Source: Allomuricauda sp. NBRC 101325 (GTDB lineage Bacteria > Bacteroidota > Bacteroidia > Flavobacteriales > Flavobacteriaceae). From it: DNA of 64,000 nucleotides. The stretch covers positions 540,649 through 604,648 of the forward strand of contig NZ_BSQF01000001.1 of NCBI RefSeq assembly GCF_030268205.1, written 5' to 3'. Each line of letters opens with the position of its first letter. Position 1 is the first letter of the stretch. Shown here piece by piece: positions 44,625 through 52,990 of the stretch. The translations under genes and the position numbers were made by a program. The notes beneath the pieces are model-generated. The model saw nothing but the letters and a program-made list of their open reading frames with translations. It ran no database searches and was not told the origin of the DNA.

Positions 44625-46418
44625 TTAAGCCTCGCAGCTAGCGCACTCTTTCTTTTGCTTGAATTTCTGTGCAGCGTTCATGCTGTGCTGATAATACAAC
44701 GATTTAAGACCCAATTTCCAAGCGGTTACGTGGATATTGTTAATGTCTTTGGTTGGCATATCTGGGTGCACAATAATATTTACCGATTGACCTTGATCAA
44801 TGTGGTTTTGTCTGTTGGCCGCTTGATAAATGATATCCAACTGATCCAATTCAGAATAGGTTTTGAACACTGCTTTTTCTTCCTCGGTCAAGAAGTCCAA
44901 ATGTTGCACTGAACCGTCCATGTCACGGATGCTCTTCCAAACTTCATTGGTATTTTGTCCTTTTTCCTCCAACAATTCCATTAAGAATGGATTTTTGATG
45001 GTGGTTTTGATCTTGGCAATGTCCTTCACGTAGCAGTTGGACCAAATAGGCTCAATTCCTTGAGATACCTGTCCTAAAATAAAGGCTGATGAAGTAGTTG
45101 GTGCAACTGCATTCAAAGTTGCATTTCTTCTACCATAACCTTTCAAAACAGCTGGCTCTCCAAAACGCTCGGCCAATTGCTCTGAAGCTTTATACGAACG
45201 ATCTTTGATTGCCTTGAAAATTTCACTGTTCAAGTTGTAGGCTTCTTGACTATCGAAAGACAATCTTTTAGCTTGTAGCAATGAGTGCCATCCTAGCGCA
45301 CCTAGACCTAATGCACGATTATCTTTGGCAAAATTGTAGGCTCTTTCCATGAAAAGGAACGTTTGTCTGTCGTCACGATCTTCAGAATCCCTGTAAGCTT
45401 CTAATTTCTCGATGAATTCGGTAATTACGGCATCCAAGAAATGAACCATGGTTTCCACTGCATCGGTCTCTTTCCATTTGTCGTAGTGTAACAGGTTAAT
45501 GCTGGATAGTACACAAACGAAAGACCAATTGTCATTACTTGGCAACATAATCTCGGTACACAAGTTACTTGCATGAATTCTGTGTCCTTTATCTTGATAC
45601 ACATCTACCGCTCCGTTGTTGGCATTGTCAGAGAAAAATACATATGGATATCCCATTTCTCCCCTACGCTGCAATACTTTGGCCCAAACCGTTCTTTTAT
45701 CGGTATCTCCCTCGATCATTTCCTGCATCCATTCGTTGGTCACAGTAACACCATGGGTAAGTTGTTGAATCGGATTCCCTTCCGTACCTATTTCCAAAAA
45801 CTCCATTATGTCTTTGTGATCAATAGGAAGATATGGAGAAAAACGACCACGACGAACAGAACCTTGGCTTACAACATCGACCATAGATTCGAACAACTGC
45901 ATAATATGCACTGCACCCGAAGCCTGACCGTTATTTTTTACCGGAGCACCACGATGTCTGATTTTTCCAAAGTATCCAGATGTACCCCCACCAAGTTTGG
46001 ACATCATCCCCACCTCTGATTGGGTGTAAAGGATGTTCCCCATATCATCATCGATGTGGGAACCAAAACAGCTGATCGGAAGCCCTCTTCTTTTACCGAA
46101 ATTGGACCACACTGGAGAGGCCAAAGAGAAAAAGCCTTCGGACATATAATGGTAGAACTTGTCGGCGTAACCTGGGATTCCCAAGATATCCTCTGCTCTT
46201 TCAGCAATTTCACGAATACGTCCTTCTGGAGTTACTCCCTCGGTTAGATAGCCTGATGCCAAAAACTTACGACTATATTCATTCAACCATTCAAAACCTG
46301 CGGATTCTTCCGTGGCTTTAAGCTTGGCTAAAGCGTCTTTTCTGGCATTTACTAATTCTTGTGTTTTGTTTTCTGGCTGTTGATCAGCAATCTGCGGGGC
46401 TTGTGTTCTCTTCTCCAT
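44625..46418 (-). CDS. nrdA: class I ribonucleotide reductase alpha subunit, without ATP-cone
   Basis: A 597-residue catalytic subunit that reduces ribonucleoside diphosphates. ASPVWSNFGKRRGLPISCFGS (about 100-120) carries the first redox cysteine; NLCTEIMLPS and the FVCVLSSINL loop hold the radical-site and second redox residues; the C-terminal CASCEA has the thioredoxin-reducible cysteine pair. The N-terminus lacks the ATP-cone found on E. coli NrdA; that domain is on the beta subunit here. It starts 3 bases after nrdB. Confidence 0.95.
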   Translation of the reverse strand: MEKRTQAPQIADQQPENKTQELVNARKDALAKLKATEESAGFEWLNEYSRKFLASGYLTEGVTPEGRIREIAERAEDILGIPGYADKFYHYMSEGFFSLASPVWSNFGKRRGLPISCFGSHIDDDMGNILYTQSEVGMMSKLGGGTSGYFGKIRHRGAPVKNNGQASGAVHIMQLFESMVDVVSQGSVRRGRFSPYLPIDHKDIMEFLEIGTEGNPIQQLTHGVTVTNEWMQEMIEGDTDKRTVWAKVLQRRGEMGYPYVFFSDNANNGAVDVYQDKGHRIHASNLCTEIMLPSNDNWSFVCVLSSINLLHYDKWKETDAVETMVHFLDAVITEFIEKLEAYRDSEDRDDRQTFLFMERAYNFAKDNRALGLGALGWHSLLQAKRLSFDSQEAYNLNSEIFKAIKDRSYKASEQLAERFGEPAVLKGYGRRNATLNAVAPTTSSAFILGQVSQGIEPIWSNCYVKDIAKIKTTIKNPFLMELLEEKGQNTNEVWKSIRDMDGSVQHLDFLTEEEKAVFKTYSELDQLDIIYQAANRQNHIDQGQSVNIIVHPDMPTKDINNIHVTAWKLGLKSLYYQHSMNAAQKFKQKKECASCEA

Positions 46419-46421
46419 ATT

Positions 46422-47696
46422 TTAAAATAGGTCGTCGCTGGTTATACTTTGTGTTCTTTTGCTATAGTTAATGGATCTTTTTACGAAAAAGTCTCCGTGT
46501 TTTGTTCCGATGATTTCATCGTCAAACCACTCGGTTTGCTGCAATAGTTTTTGGTCTACATCGAATACCTTGCTGATGCCGATGCTTTCCAATGAATTAT
46601 TGAACCTGTTCTTGATGAACTCGTTCACCAAGTTCTTTGGTAAGAAATCCAATTCCCCTTCCTCAAAAATCCAATCTACGATCAAGCTCTCCGCATCAAA
46701 TGCCTTCACGCACAAATCTTGAATCATGGACTTATAATTGTCATCGAACCACTCTGGATGTTCCTTTTTAATAATATTGATGATATCAATTCCGAAATCT
46801 CCATGGATCTGCTCTTCTTTGGAAGTAGCCTCTACCACATTAGAAATTCCTTTCAATACATTCTTGTGTTTGTTGAAAGCCATGATGATCAAGAACTGGC
46901 TGAACAGGGAAACGTGCTCTATAAATAGGGAGAACAGCAAAATGGACTCTGCGTACTCTTTATTGTTCTCGCTTTTTGCATTTTTAAGGGCAGCCTCCAA
47001 GTACTGCACCCTTTTCATGATCACTGGTTTTTTCTTCAAGTTTTCGAACTCCTTGTTCAATCCAAGGATTTCCAAAAGGTGGGAATACGCATCGTGGTGA
47101 CGCACTTCACTTTCTGCAAAAGTGGCTCCAACCGAACCGATTTCAGGTTTCGGCATGCGATGATAAATATCGCCCCAGAATGTTTTTACGGCAACCTCTA
47201 TTTGGGAGATGGCCAACATGGTATTTTTAATGGCACTTCGTTCCACTTCGCTCAATCCCGATTTAAAATCTTGGATATCGCTGGTAAAGTTGAACTCAGT
47301 ATGGATCCAATAGGAGTGACGGATGGCAGGCACATATTCGTACAACTGAGGGTACTCGTAAGGCTTTAAGTTGATACGCTTTTCGAAGATATCCGATTCG
47401 CGCATTTGGGCCCTTTTGTTCCTGTAAATAATATAAGCTTTAGCAGCATCGTGGAACTCACTGTTCATTAATTCGTTCTCCACAACATCTTGCACCTCTT
47501 CAACGGTAGGCACATAGTGTTCGTCTGCATTTTTTCGCTCCAACAAGGCCTTTTCAACGTTGTTGGCAATGGTCTGTGCATCATTAATCTGACCATGGTC
47601 CACAGCGGTCATGGCCTTTAAAATGGCATTCGTTATCTTGTGTAAGTCAAAAGTCTGTGTACTAAAATCTCTTTTAGTTATATGAGTAATGTGCAT
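46422..47696 (-). CDS. nrdB: class I ribonucleotide reductase beta subunit with N-terminal ATP-cone
   Basis: A 424-residue radical subunit. Residues about 1-100 are an ATP-cone (KRDFSTQTFDLHKITNAILKAM; TVEEVQDVVENELM; YRNKRA), normally the activity switch of NrdA. The ferritin-like domain follows, with the metal-ligand pattern Glu197-x-x-His200 and a tyrosine at Tyr204 (EVRHHDAY), the spacing of E. coli Glu115/His118/Tyr122. Beta-subunit ATP-cones have been described for the flavobacterium Leeuwenhoekiella blandensis, where dATP makes beta oligomerise. Whether this one uses iron or manganese cannot be read. Confidence 0.94.
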   Translation of the reverse strand: MHITHITKRDFSTQTFDLHKITNAILKAMTAVDHGQINDAQTIANNVEKALLERKNADEHYVPTVEEVQDVVENELMNSEFHDAAKAYIIYRNKRAQMRESDIFEKRINLKPYEYPQLYEYVPAIRHSYWIHTEFNFTSDIQDFKSGLSEVERSAIKNTMLAISQIEVAVKTFWGDIYHRMPKPEIGSVGATFAESEVRHHDAYSHLLEILGLNKEFENLKKKPVIMKRVQYLEAALKNAKSENNKEYAESILLFSLFIEHVSLFSQFLIIMAFNKHKNVLKGISNVVEATSKEEQIHGDFGIDIINIIKKEHPEWFDDNYKSMIQDLCVKAFDAESLIVDWIFEEGELDFLPKNLVNEFIKNRFNNSLESIGISKVFDVDQKLLQQTEWFDDEIIGTKHGDFFVKRSINYSKRTQSITSDDLF

Positions 47697-47797
47697 GAGA
47701 AAAATGGTTTGGAGTTGTACTAAATCGCTCGAATGTAAAATTCATATTTTCTTTACTTTGATTTTAGGTTTCGACGATCAGGTTCTTAACACTTTTA

Positions 47798-47813
47798 TCA
47801 ACATTTATGTTGA
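47798..47813. promoter_or_regulatory. perfect 16-bp palindrome upstream of nrdBA
   Basis: TCAACATTTATGTTGA is a 7-bp perfect inverted repeat with a 2-base centre, 102-117 bases before the nrdB ATG. Its left half is part of TTATCAACA (47795-47803), one base from a DnaA box. A related inverted pair ATCAAC/GTTGAT lies at 48025-48044. It does not match the NrdR box. Candidate operator. Confidence 0.5.
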
Positions 47814-47876
47814 GAACCACCCCAAATTGATCGTAACAAACGTAAAATAAGGGCTCTGAAAAAATTCAGAAACTGC

Positions 47877-47942
47877 CTAGGCCCGAGAACAATCCTTTCA
47901 CAATTTTTTAACAATAATTGTTTAAAACTCGGATAAGCCTAG
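47877..47942. other. long structured hairpin in the nrdBA upstream region
   Basis: Three consecutive stems can form: CTAGGC/GCCTAG, CCGAG/CTCGG and AACAAT/ATTGTT, 17 pairs in all, separated by an ATAA bulge and a TTAAAA-type bulge on one side, around a 23-base AT-rich loop. It lies between the gamma-glutamyltransferase terminator and nrdB, in a 427-base gap without a supported gene. Either strand can fold. Confidence 0.5.
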
Positions 47943-48069
47943 TAACCACAATTCCTCCCCGCTGTTGGACCTAAAAATGTTAATTTTTGAAAAATGCTTT
48001 TTACGTAAAATCCCGACAAAAGTTATCAACCTAATAAAGTTGATTATGAGATCTAGATGTGAAGCAACA

Positions 48070-48100
48070 AAAAAAGCGTCCGAATAATTGAACGCCTTTT
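48070..48100 (-). terminator. gamma-glutamyltransferase terminator
   Basis: On the minus strand AAAAGGCGT pairs with ACGCTTTTT around an AT-rich loop and is followed by a run of seven T, 24 bases after the stop. Confidence 0.75.
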
Positions 48101-48123
48101 CTTTATTATCATATGTTGATTGA

Positions 48124-49860
48124 TTAATACCCTTCCGCCACCGCATCCCCGGTTCGAGTATTATCGGCGGCTCCTTCATAGGAACCATCGGACCGAACCA
48201 AAATAGCCTCGGTTCTACCCAGTTGCTCCGTGATTCGGATAGCATGCCCCATAGATTTTAATTTTTCAAGCCCAAGACTGTCCAGCGCACCTTTTTCCAC
48301 CACGATTTGGTCGGGTAACCATTGGGAGTGGTGTTTTTTGGCATTTACCGCCTCTTGCATGGTCATTCCATGGTCAATTACATTAACGATGTTCTCATAA
48401 ATCACATTAATAATGGTAGAGCCACCTGGCGTACCCACGACCATATATAAATCCCCATTCTTTTCAATAATGGTCGGACTCATACTGCTGAGCATTCGTT
48501 TTCCTGGGGCAATGGAATTTGCTTCTCCCCCAACCAAACCAAATATATTCGGGAAACCTGGTTTTAGACTGAAGTTGTTCATCTCGTTATTCAAAAAGAA
48601 ACCTGCATTGTCCACCAAAACCTTACATCCAAAATAACCTACTAAAGTAGTTGTGATGGAAACGGCATTTCCATCTTTGTCAACTATCGAAAAATGGGTG
48701 GTCTCCAAACTTTCAATTTTTTCTACTGTACCTGCTTTTATTTCATGGGATGGAGTTGCTTTGTCCATTTGAATGGAACTATTTCGAGAAGCGATATAAT
48801 CATTATCTAGCAACATATCCACTGGGACATCATAAAAATCCATGTCTCCCATATGCTCCGCACGATCTGCATAAGCCCTTCGTTGCAATTCGGTCATCAC
48901 ATGAACAGTTTCCACGGAATTATGACCCATCTTCCCAAAATCATAGGCATCGGAACCTTTTAGTTGCTGCACAATAATAATACCCCCACTGGATGATGGT
49001 GGCATGGAGACAATATTGAAGGAATCGCGATAAATCCCCTCAATCGGCTCGCGCCAGACTGATTTATAGTTTTTGAGGTCTTCCTTGGTAATGATACCTT
49101 CTCCGGATTGCATTTCATCTACAATATATTGTGCGGTCTCTCCTTCATAAAAACCTGCACGCCCATTATCCCGAACACGCTCCAAGGTCTTGGCCAAATC
49201 TTTCTGGGTCAAAGAATCCCCTTTTACCCAAAGGGTATCCTTAATAAAAATCATGGTGGAATCGTTAACCGCTCTAAACTGTTTTTGGGCTCCGTTAAAG
49301 GTTGAAGCATCGTAATCGGTCACTGCAAAACCATTGTTCGCGATATCAATTGCAGGTTGGATCAGTTGGGCAAAGGCAAGCCTTCCAAATTTTTTATGAA
49401 TCTGCTCCATTCCATCCACAGTTCCCGGAATGCAGGCCGCCAAATGTCCTAAAAGGGCCTTTTGTCTGAACACAGAATCAGTTTCCGATTCAATAAACAT
49501 ATCCCTGCTTGCTGCGGCAGGAGCAGTTTCACGAAAATCCAACGCTCCTTTTTCTCCCTCAGCAGTCCTGTAGACCATATATCCACCACCTCCAATATTA
49601 CCTGCTTTGGGCAACACCACGGCAAGGGCATATTGTACCGCGACCGCTGCATCAAAGGCATTTCCGCCCTTTTTAAGCACCTCCAAACCAATTGAAGTGG
49701 CCAAAGGATGGGCGGTGACCACCATGCCATTGGCACCAACAACACCTTCGTTGGGCTGTCGCTCCATTTGGATGGTCTTTAATTTTATTTCTTCGGATTT
49801 TTTACATTGGAAGCAAGTAATCGCCACCAAGAATAGGAGCAAGCGTTTGAGATTTTTCAT
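48124..49860 (-). CDS. ggt: gamma-glutamyltransferase, envelope-located
   Basis: A 578-residue Ntn hydrolase that moves or hydrolyses the gamma-glutamyl group of glutathione and related peptides. The precursor is cut before the catalytic Thr387 (ETTHFSIVD) into large and small chains. GNIGGGGYMV (about 91-100) and the SSMSPTI segment are also conserved. The N-terminus is hydrophobic and ends in ITCFQC, so it is probably a lipoprotein or secreted. Monocistronic. Confidence 0.94.
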   Translation of the reverse strand: MKNLKRLLLFLVAITCFQCKKSEEIKLKTIQMERQPNEGVVGANGMVVTAHPLATSIGLEVLKKGGNAFDAAVAVQYALAVVLPKAGNIGGGGYMVYRTAEGEKGALDFRETAPAAASRDMFIESETDSVFRQKALLGHLAACIPGTVDGMEQIHKKFGRLAFAQLIQPAIDIANNGFAVTDYDASTFNGAQKQFRAVNDSTMIFIKDTLWVKGDSLTQKDLAKTLERVRDNGRAGFYEGETAQYIVDEMQSGEGIITKEDLKNYKSVWREPIEGIYRDSFNIVSMPPSSSGGIIIVQQLKGSDAYDFGKMGHNSVETVHVMTELQRRAYADRAEHMGDMDFYDVPVDMLLDNDYIASRNSSIQMDKATPSHEIKAGTVEKIESLETTHFSIVDKDGNAVSITTTLVGYFGCKVLVDNAGFFLNNEMNNFSLKPGFPNIFGLVGGEANSIAPGKRMLSSMSPTIIEKNGDLYMVVGTPGGSTIINVIYENIVNVIDHGMTMQEAVNAKKHHSQWLPDQIVVEKGALDSLGLEKLKSMGHAIRITEQLGRTEAILVRSDGSYEGAADNTRTGDAVAEGY

Positions 49861-50024
49861 GAATTAAGGTTGGTTGGTTGTTTACCCTTTTAATTTACCG
49901 GAACCGAATGTTATAATTTCGAAATCGCATAAAGGGTGTATTTCGCTACAATTTAGCCATATTTTCAGCTTGTCCCTTTTGTAACCATTATATTTTATGG
50001 GTCTTTTACTTTATTATTACCAAA

Positions 50025-50058
50025 AAAAAGAGCTGCATAAAAAATGACAGCTCTTTTT
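50025..50058. terminator. terminator after the lipid kinase gene
   Basis: Perfect 11-bp stem AAAAAGAGCTG/CAGCTCTTTTT with a 12-base loop and A/T tracts on both sides, 25 bases beyond the lipid kinase stop. Confidence 0.85.
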
Positions 50059-50082
50059 AAAAATAAGGAGAACTAAATTCCT

Positions 50083-50976
50083 TTAACCTTGAGGCATTAA
50101 AACACACAAACCTTGTTCTTGAATATTCACTACCACATCTTGACCACCAAGGTTATGGAGTTCCCCATCCGCCTGGATTAAACGATCATTATGAACACTA
50201 GTAAAGGCCACTTTGAGTTCCTTTACTTTATAATATTTTACTTTTTTGAGGTATTGGCTCAAACGCAACAGCACAAGTAGGCCCAAAACGAGCATCTCTC
50301 CCCTACTTAAATTTTCTATAATCACCACATCCAATAGACCGTCTTCCAAAGATGCTGTTCGGGTAAGGGAAATATCGTAGCCCATCACTTTGGAGTTGGA
50401 AATAAAAAACATGAACGGGTTGGTCTGAAACTTTTTTCCGTTCATTTCCACTTGAAGACTTTCATTGTATTTAAAATCCTTGATCGATTTTAAAATGGCC
50501 TTTAAGTACGCCCAAAGTCTTCTCTCTTTTGATGCATTGTAATTGGAAATCACCTTGGCATCGAACCCAATTCCCATATTGCTAAAGAATGGCTTTCCGT
50601 TCACCATGGCCACATCCACATGACCCTCTTTTCCATCTTTTATTACCTCAATCGCTCGCTGAACATTGCGAGAAATATGTAAGCTTTCAGCAAAACCATT
50701 ACCCGAACCCAAAGGGATTATTCCCAAAGTCACCGGTGTATGCACTAGACAAGAAGCCACTTCGTTTATGGTTCCGTCTCCGCCACAGGCCACCACAATA
50801 TCCGCTCCATTTGCCACAGATTCCATTGTCAATATAGAGGCATGTCCCGGATAATCGGAAGTTTTGATTTCTATTTCGTAATCTTCAGGCTTAAAATATT
50901 TAGACAAGGTTAAAGTATCCAAACCAGTACCTCCTTTTCCCGCAATGGGATTTATAATGAAGTGAACCTTTTTCAT
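50083..50976 (-). CDS. diacylglycerol kinase family lipid kinase (YegS/DgkB type)
   Basis: A 297-residue soluble lipid kinase with the catalytic GGDGT loop (65-69), INPIAGKGG (8-16) and IPLGSGNGFA (87-96). The family phosphorylates diacylglycerol or related lipids. Its start overlaps the end of the LtaS-like gene by 4 bases, so the two are translationally coupled. In Gram-positive bacteria DgkB of this family recycles the diacylglycerol that LtaS releases, and the same pairing fits here. The C-terminal beta domain (about 140-297) is complete. Confidence 0.9.
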   Translation of the reverse strand: MKKVHFIINPIAGKGGTGLDTLTLSKYFKPEDYEIEIKTSDYPGHASILTMESVANGADIVVACGGDGTINEVASCLVHTPVTLGIIPLGSGNGFAESLHISRNVQRAIEVIKDGKEGHVDVAMVNGKPFFSNMGIGFDAKVISNYNASKERRLWAYLKAILKSIKDFKYNESLQVEMNGKKFQTNPFMFFISNSKVMGYDISLTRTASLEDGLLDVVIIENLSRGEMLVLGLLVLLRLSQYLKKVKYYKVKELKVAFTSVHNDRLIQADGELHNLGGQDVVVNIQEQGLCVLMPQG

Positions 50977-52940
50977 TGTTTTGGGTTTAGATCAAGTCCA
51001 CCAGCATTGTACAAATGATCGGCCAATTGGTAGTAGGAAATCGTTTCGGTCAAAAAATCAGCATCCAAGGATTCCATTTGTAGGCTATTGTCTTCTTGGT
51101 TCCATTTGTATTGATTGGCCAACTTACCATCGCCCAACACCATGAGTTCATTTGCTTTAAGCAATCCCAATTTCCTGTAATTACCGACAAAAGCTCTTTG
51201 GTCATCAGGTTGTACACTAAAAACATCCCTACCAAAAAAGTTGTTTTCGTAATTCCAATCCAAGAGAGAAAACAAAGTGGGCATCACATCGATTTGAGAG
51301 CATTGCTGGGTAATTTGCCCCAATTTTTTATCGCCCAAGTTTACTATAATGGCTGGAATGTGGTAATTGTCCACATCCAATTCCCAACGACCTGCACTAC
51401 TGGCACAATGGTCTGCCATGATCACAAATACCGTGTTGTTATACCAAGCCTTGGTTTTGGCCTGCTGTAAAAATTGCCCTATGGCAAAATCTGTATACTT
51501 TACGGCACCACTTCGACCTGTACCAGAGGGAACATCTATTTTTCCTTCGGGATAGGTATAGGGTTTGTGGTTGGATGTGGTCATGATAAAGTTGAAGAAG
51601 GGCTTTCCTTGCGCATTCATGTCATCAGCCTCCTTCAAAACCTTATTGAAAATATCTTCATCACAAACGCCCCAAGCATTTTCAAAAGTAACCTCGTCAT
51701 CTTCTATGTTTTTTCGATAGGTAAGGATATCCCCATTGGGTAAAAATCCACGGCCACGATCTACAATATCAAATCCATTTCCACTGAAGAATTTATCCAT
51801 ATTGTCGAAATATCCATCTCCCCCATAAAAGAAGGTGCGATTGTACCCTTTGTTTTTAAAAACCTCTCCAATTGTGAACAAATTCTGATTGTGCTTGCGC
51901 TTTACAATACTCCTGCCAGGGGTCGGAGGAATACTTAAGGTAATAGCCTCCATTCCTCTTACCGTCCTTGTCCCTGTTGCATATAAATTGGTAAAATAGG
52001 TTTCTGCTTTGGCAATGGAATCCAAATTTGGGGTTATGTTGTTTTCATTTCCGAAAATGCCCAAATAATTTGCACTCAAACTCTCCACACAAATCAGAAC
52101 CACATTGGGCCTGCTTTCATTATTACCTTTTACCTCACGAAGAATATCTTTATTTGGATGTAAAAGACTGTCAATTGGCGTTTGAAGTTGTTGCTGTACA
52201 TTGGCAAGTGCCTGTTCTTCGGGAACGGTTTTATAAAAATCGGTGTAACTGAGTTCGTTGTTCCTGAAAGCGGCAAAAAAAGAATAGATCCCTGCTTTCG
52301 AAAGTTCGTTGTTGTATCTATTATCACTGGTTTCGGCCAGATCATTTTCTATGGTTGATCCGTAAAACAACATGATGCCCATTGCGAACAAAAAAGGAAC
52401 CAATTTTGGCCTAAATCCTTCATCAGCTGAAAATGTGGTTCTAAAATATCCCCTTCGTATAAAAATCCAGAGGGTAAGGGCTACCAAGGCCAACATACCT
52501 CCAATGAGAATTGGAAGTGGATAGGACTCATTAATGTTCTTCACCACTTCGTAGGTATAAATCAGATAATCCACCGCGATAAAATTGAACCTTCTTTGGA
52601 ATTCATCCCAAAAAGTGACTTCCGCAAAAAATGAAAAATAAACAATGAGGAGTGCTACGGAAAAACCAAAAAAGACCAAAACCTTGTCCAAAACCGAATC
52701 ATAAAATCGTTTCGGCATCAACAAAAAATAGATGGATGTCACCACATAAAAGAAGGAAATGGTGCCTAGATCGAAGAACAATCCAATAAAGAACATTTTT
52801 ATAATGGCCCAAAAGGAATGATCCACCTGCATAAAGTCCATTACCAAAAAGGACAATCTGAGCAAAAAAGACAGCCCTAAAAAAAGAAGCGAAAAGGCAT
52901 TGACCAGTTTAAATCTTGATGGGAATAATTTTAATTGCAT
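50973..52940 (-). CDS. LTA synthase/alkaline-phosphatase-superfamily membrane phosphotransferase
   Basis: A 655-residue inner-membrane protein: five hydrophobic segments (about 14-34, 45-75, 88-108, 142-162, 181-197) and a periplasmic sulfatase-type domain (about 275-620). Glu286 (VES) and Thr326 (TGTRTVRGME) match the metal ligand and nucleophile of LtaS; a second metal pair is in MADHCASS. Such enzymes take glycerol-phosphate or ethanolamine-phosphate from phospholipid and leave diacylglycerol. The true product in this Gram-negative cell (capsule, LPS or glycan modification) is unknown. Followed by a coupled lipid kinase. Confidence 0.88.
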   Translation of the reverse strand: MQLKLFPSRFKLVNAFSLLFLGLSFLLRLSFLVMDFMQVDHSFWAIIKMFFIGLFFDLGTISFFYVVTSIYFLLMPKRFYDSVLDKVLVFFGFSVALLIVYFSFFAEVTFWDEFQRRFNFIAVDYLIYTYEVVKNINESYPLPILIGGMLALVALTLWIFIRRGYFRTTFSADEGFRPKLVPFLFAMGIMLFYGSTIENDLAETSDNRYNNELSKAGIYSFFAAFRNNELSYTDFYKTVPEEQALANVQQQLQTPIDSLLHPNKDILREVKGNNESRPNVVLICVESLSANYLGIFGNENNITPNLDSIAKAETYFTNLYATGTRTVRGMEAITLSIPPTPGRSIVKRKHNQNLFTIGEVFKNKGYNRTFFYGGDGYFDNMDKFFSGNGFDIVDRGRGFLPNGDILTYRKNIEDDEVTFENAWGVCDEDIFNKVLKEADDMNAQGKPFFNFIMTTSNHKPYTYPEGKIDVPSGTGRSGAVKYTDFAIGQFLQQAKTKAWYNNTVFVIMADHCASSAGRWELDVDNYHIPAIIVNLGDKKLGQITQQCSQIDVMPTLFSLLDWNYENNFFGRDVFSVQPDDQRAFVGNYRKLGLLKANELMVLGDGKLANQYKWNQEDNSLQMESLDADFLTETISYYQLADHLYNAGGLDLNPKQ

Positions 52941-52990
52941 GGTTATATTCTAATTAATTATTGATTCATTTCATTGTTGAATCCAGCGAA

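Noticed and set aside
47795..47803. TTATCAACA as evidence for a replication origin
   Set aside because: Only one or two near-DnaA boxes, no dnaA/dnaN nearby and no box cluster; it is treated as a possible nrd operator instead.
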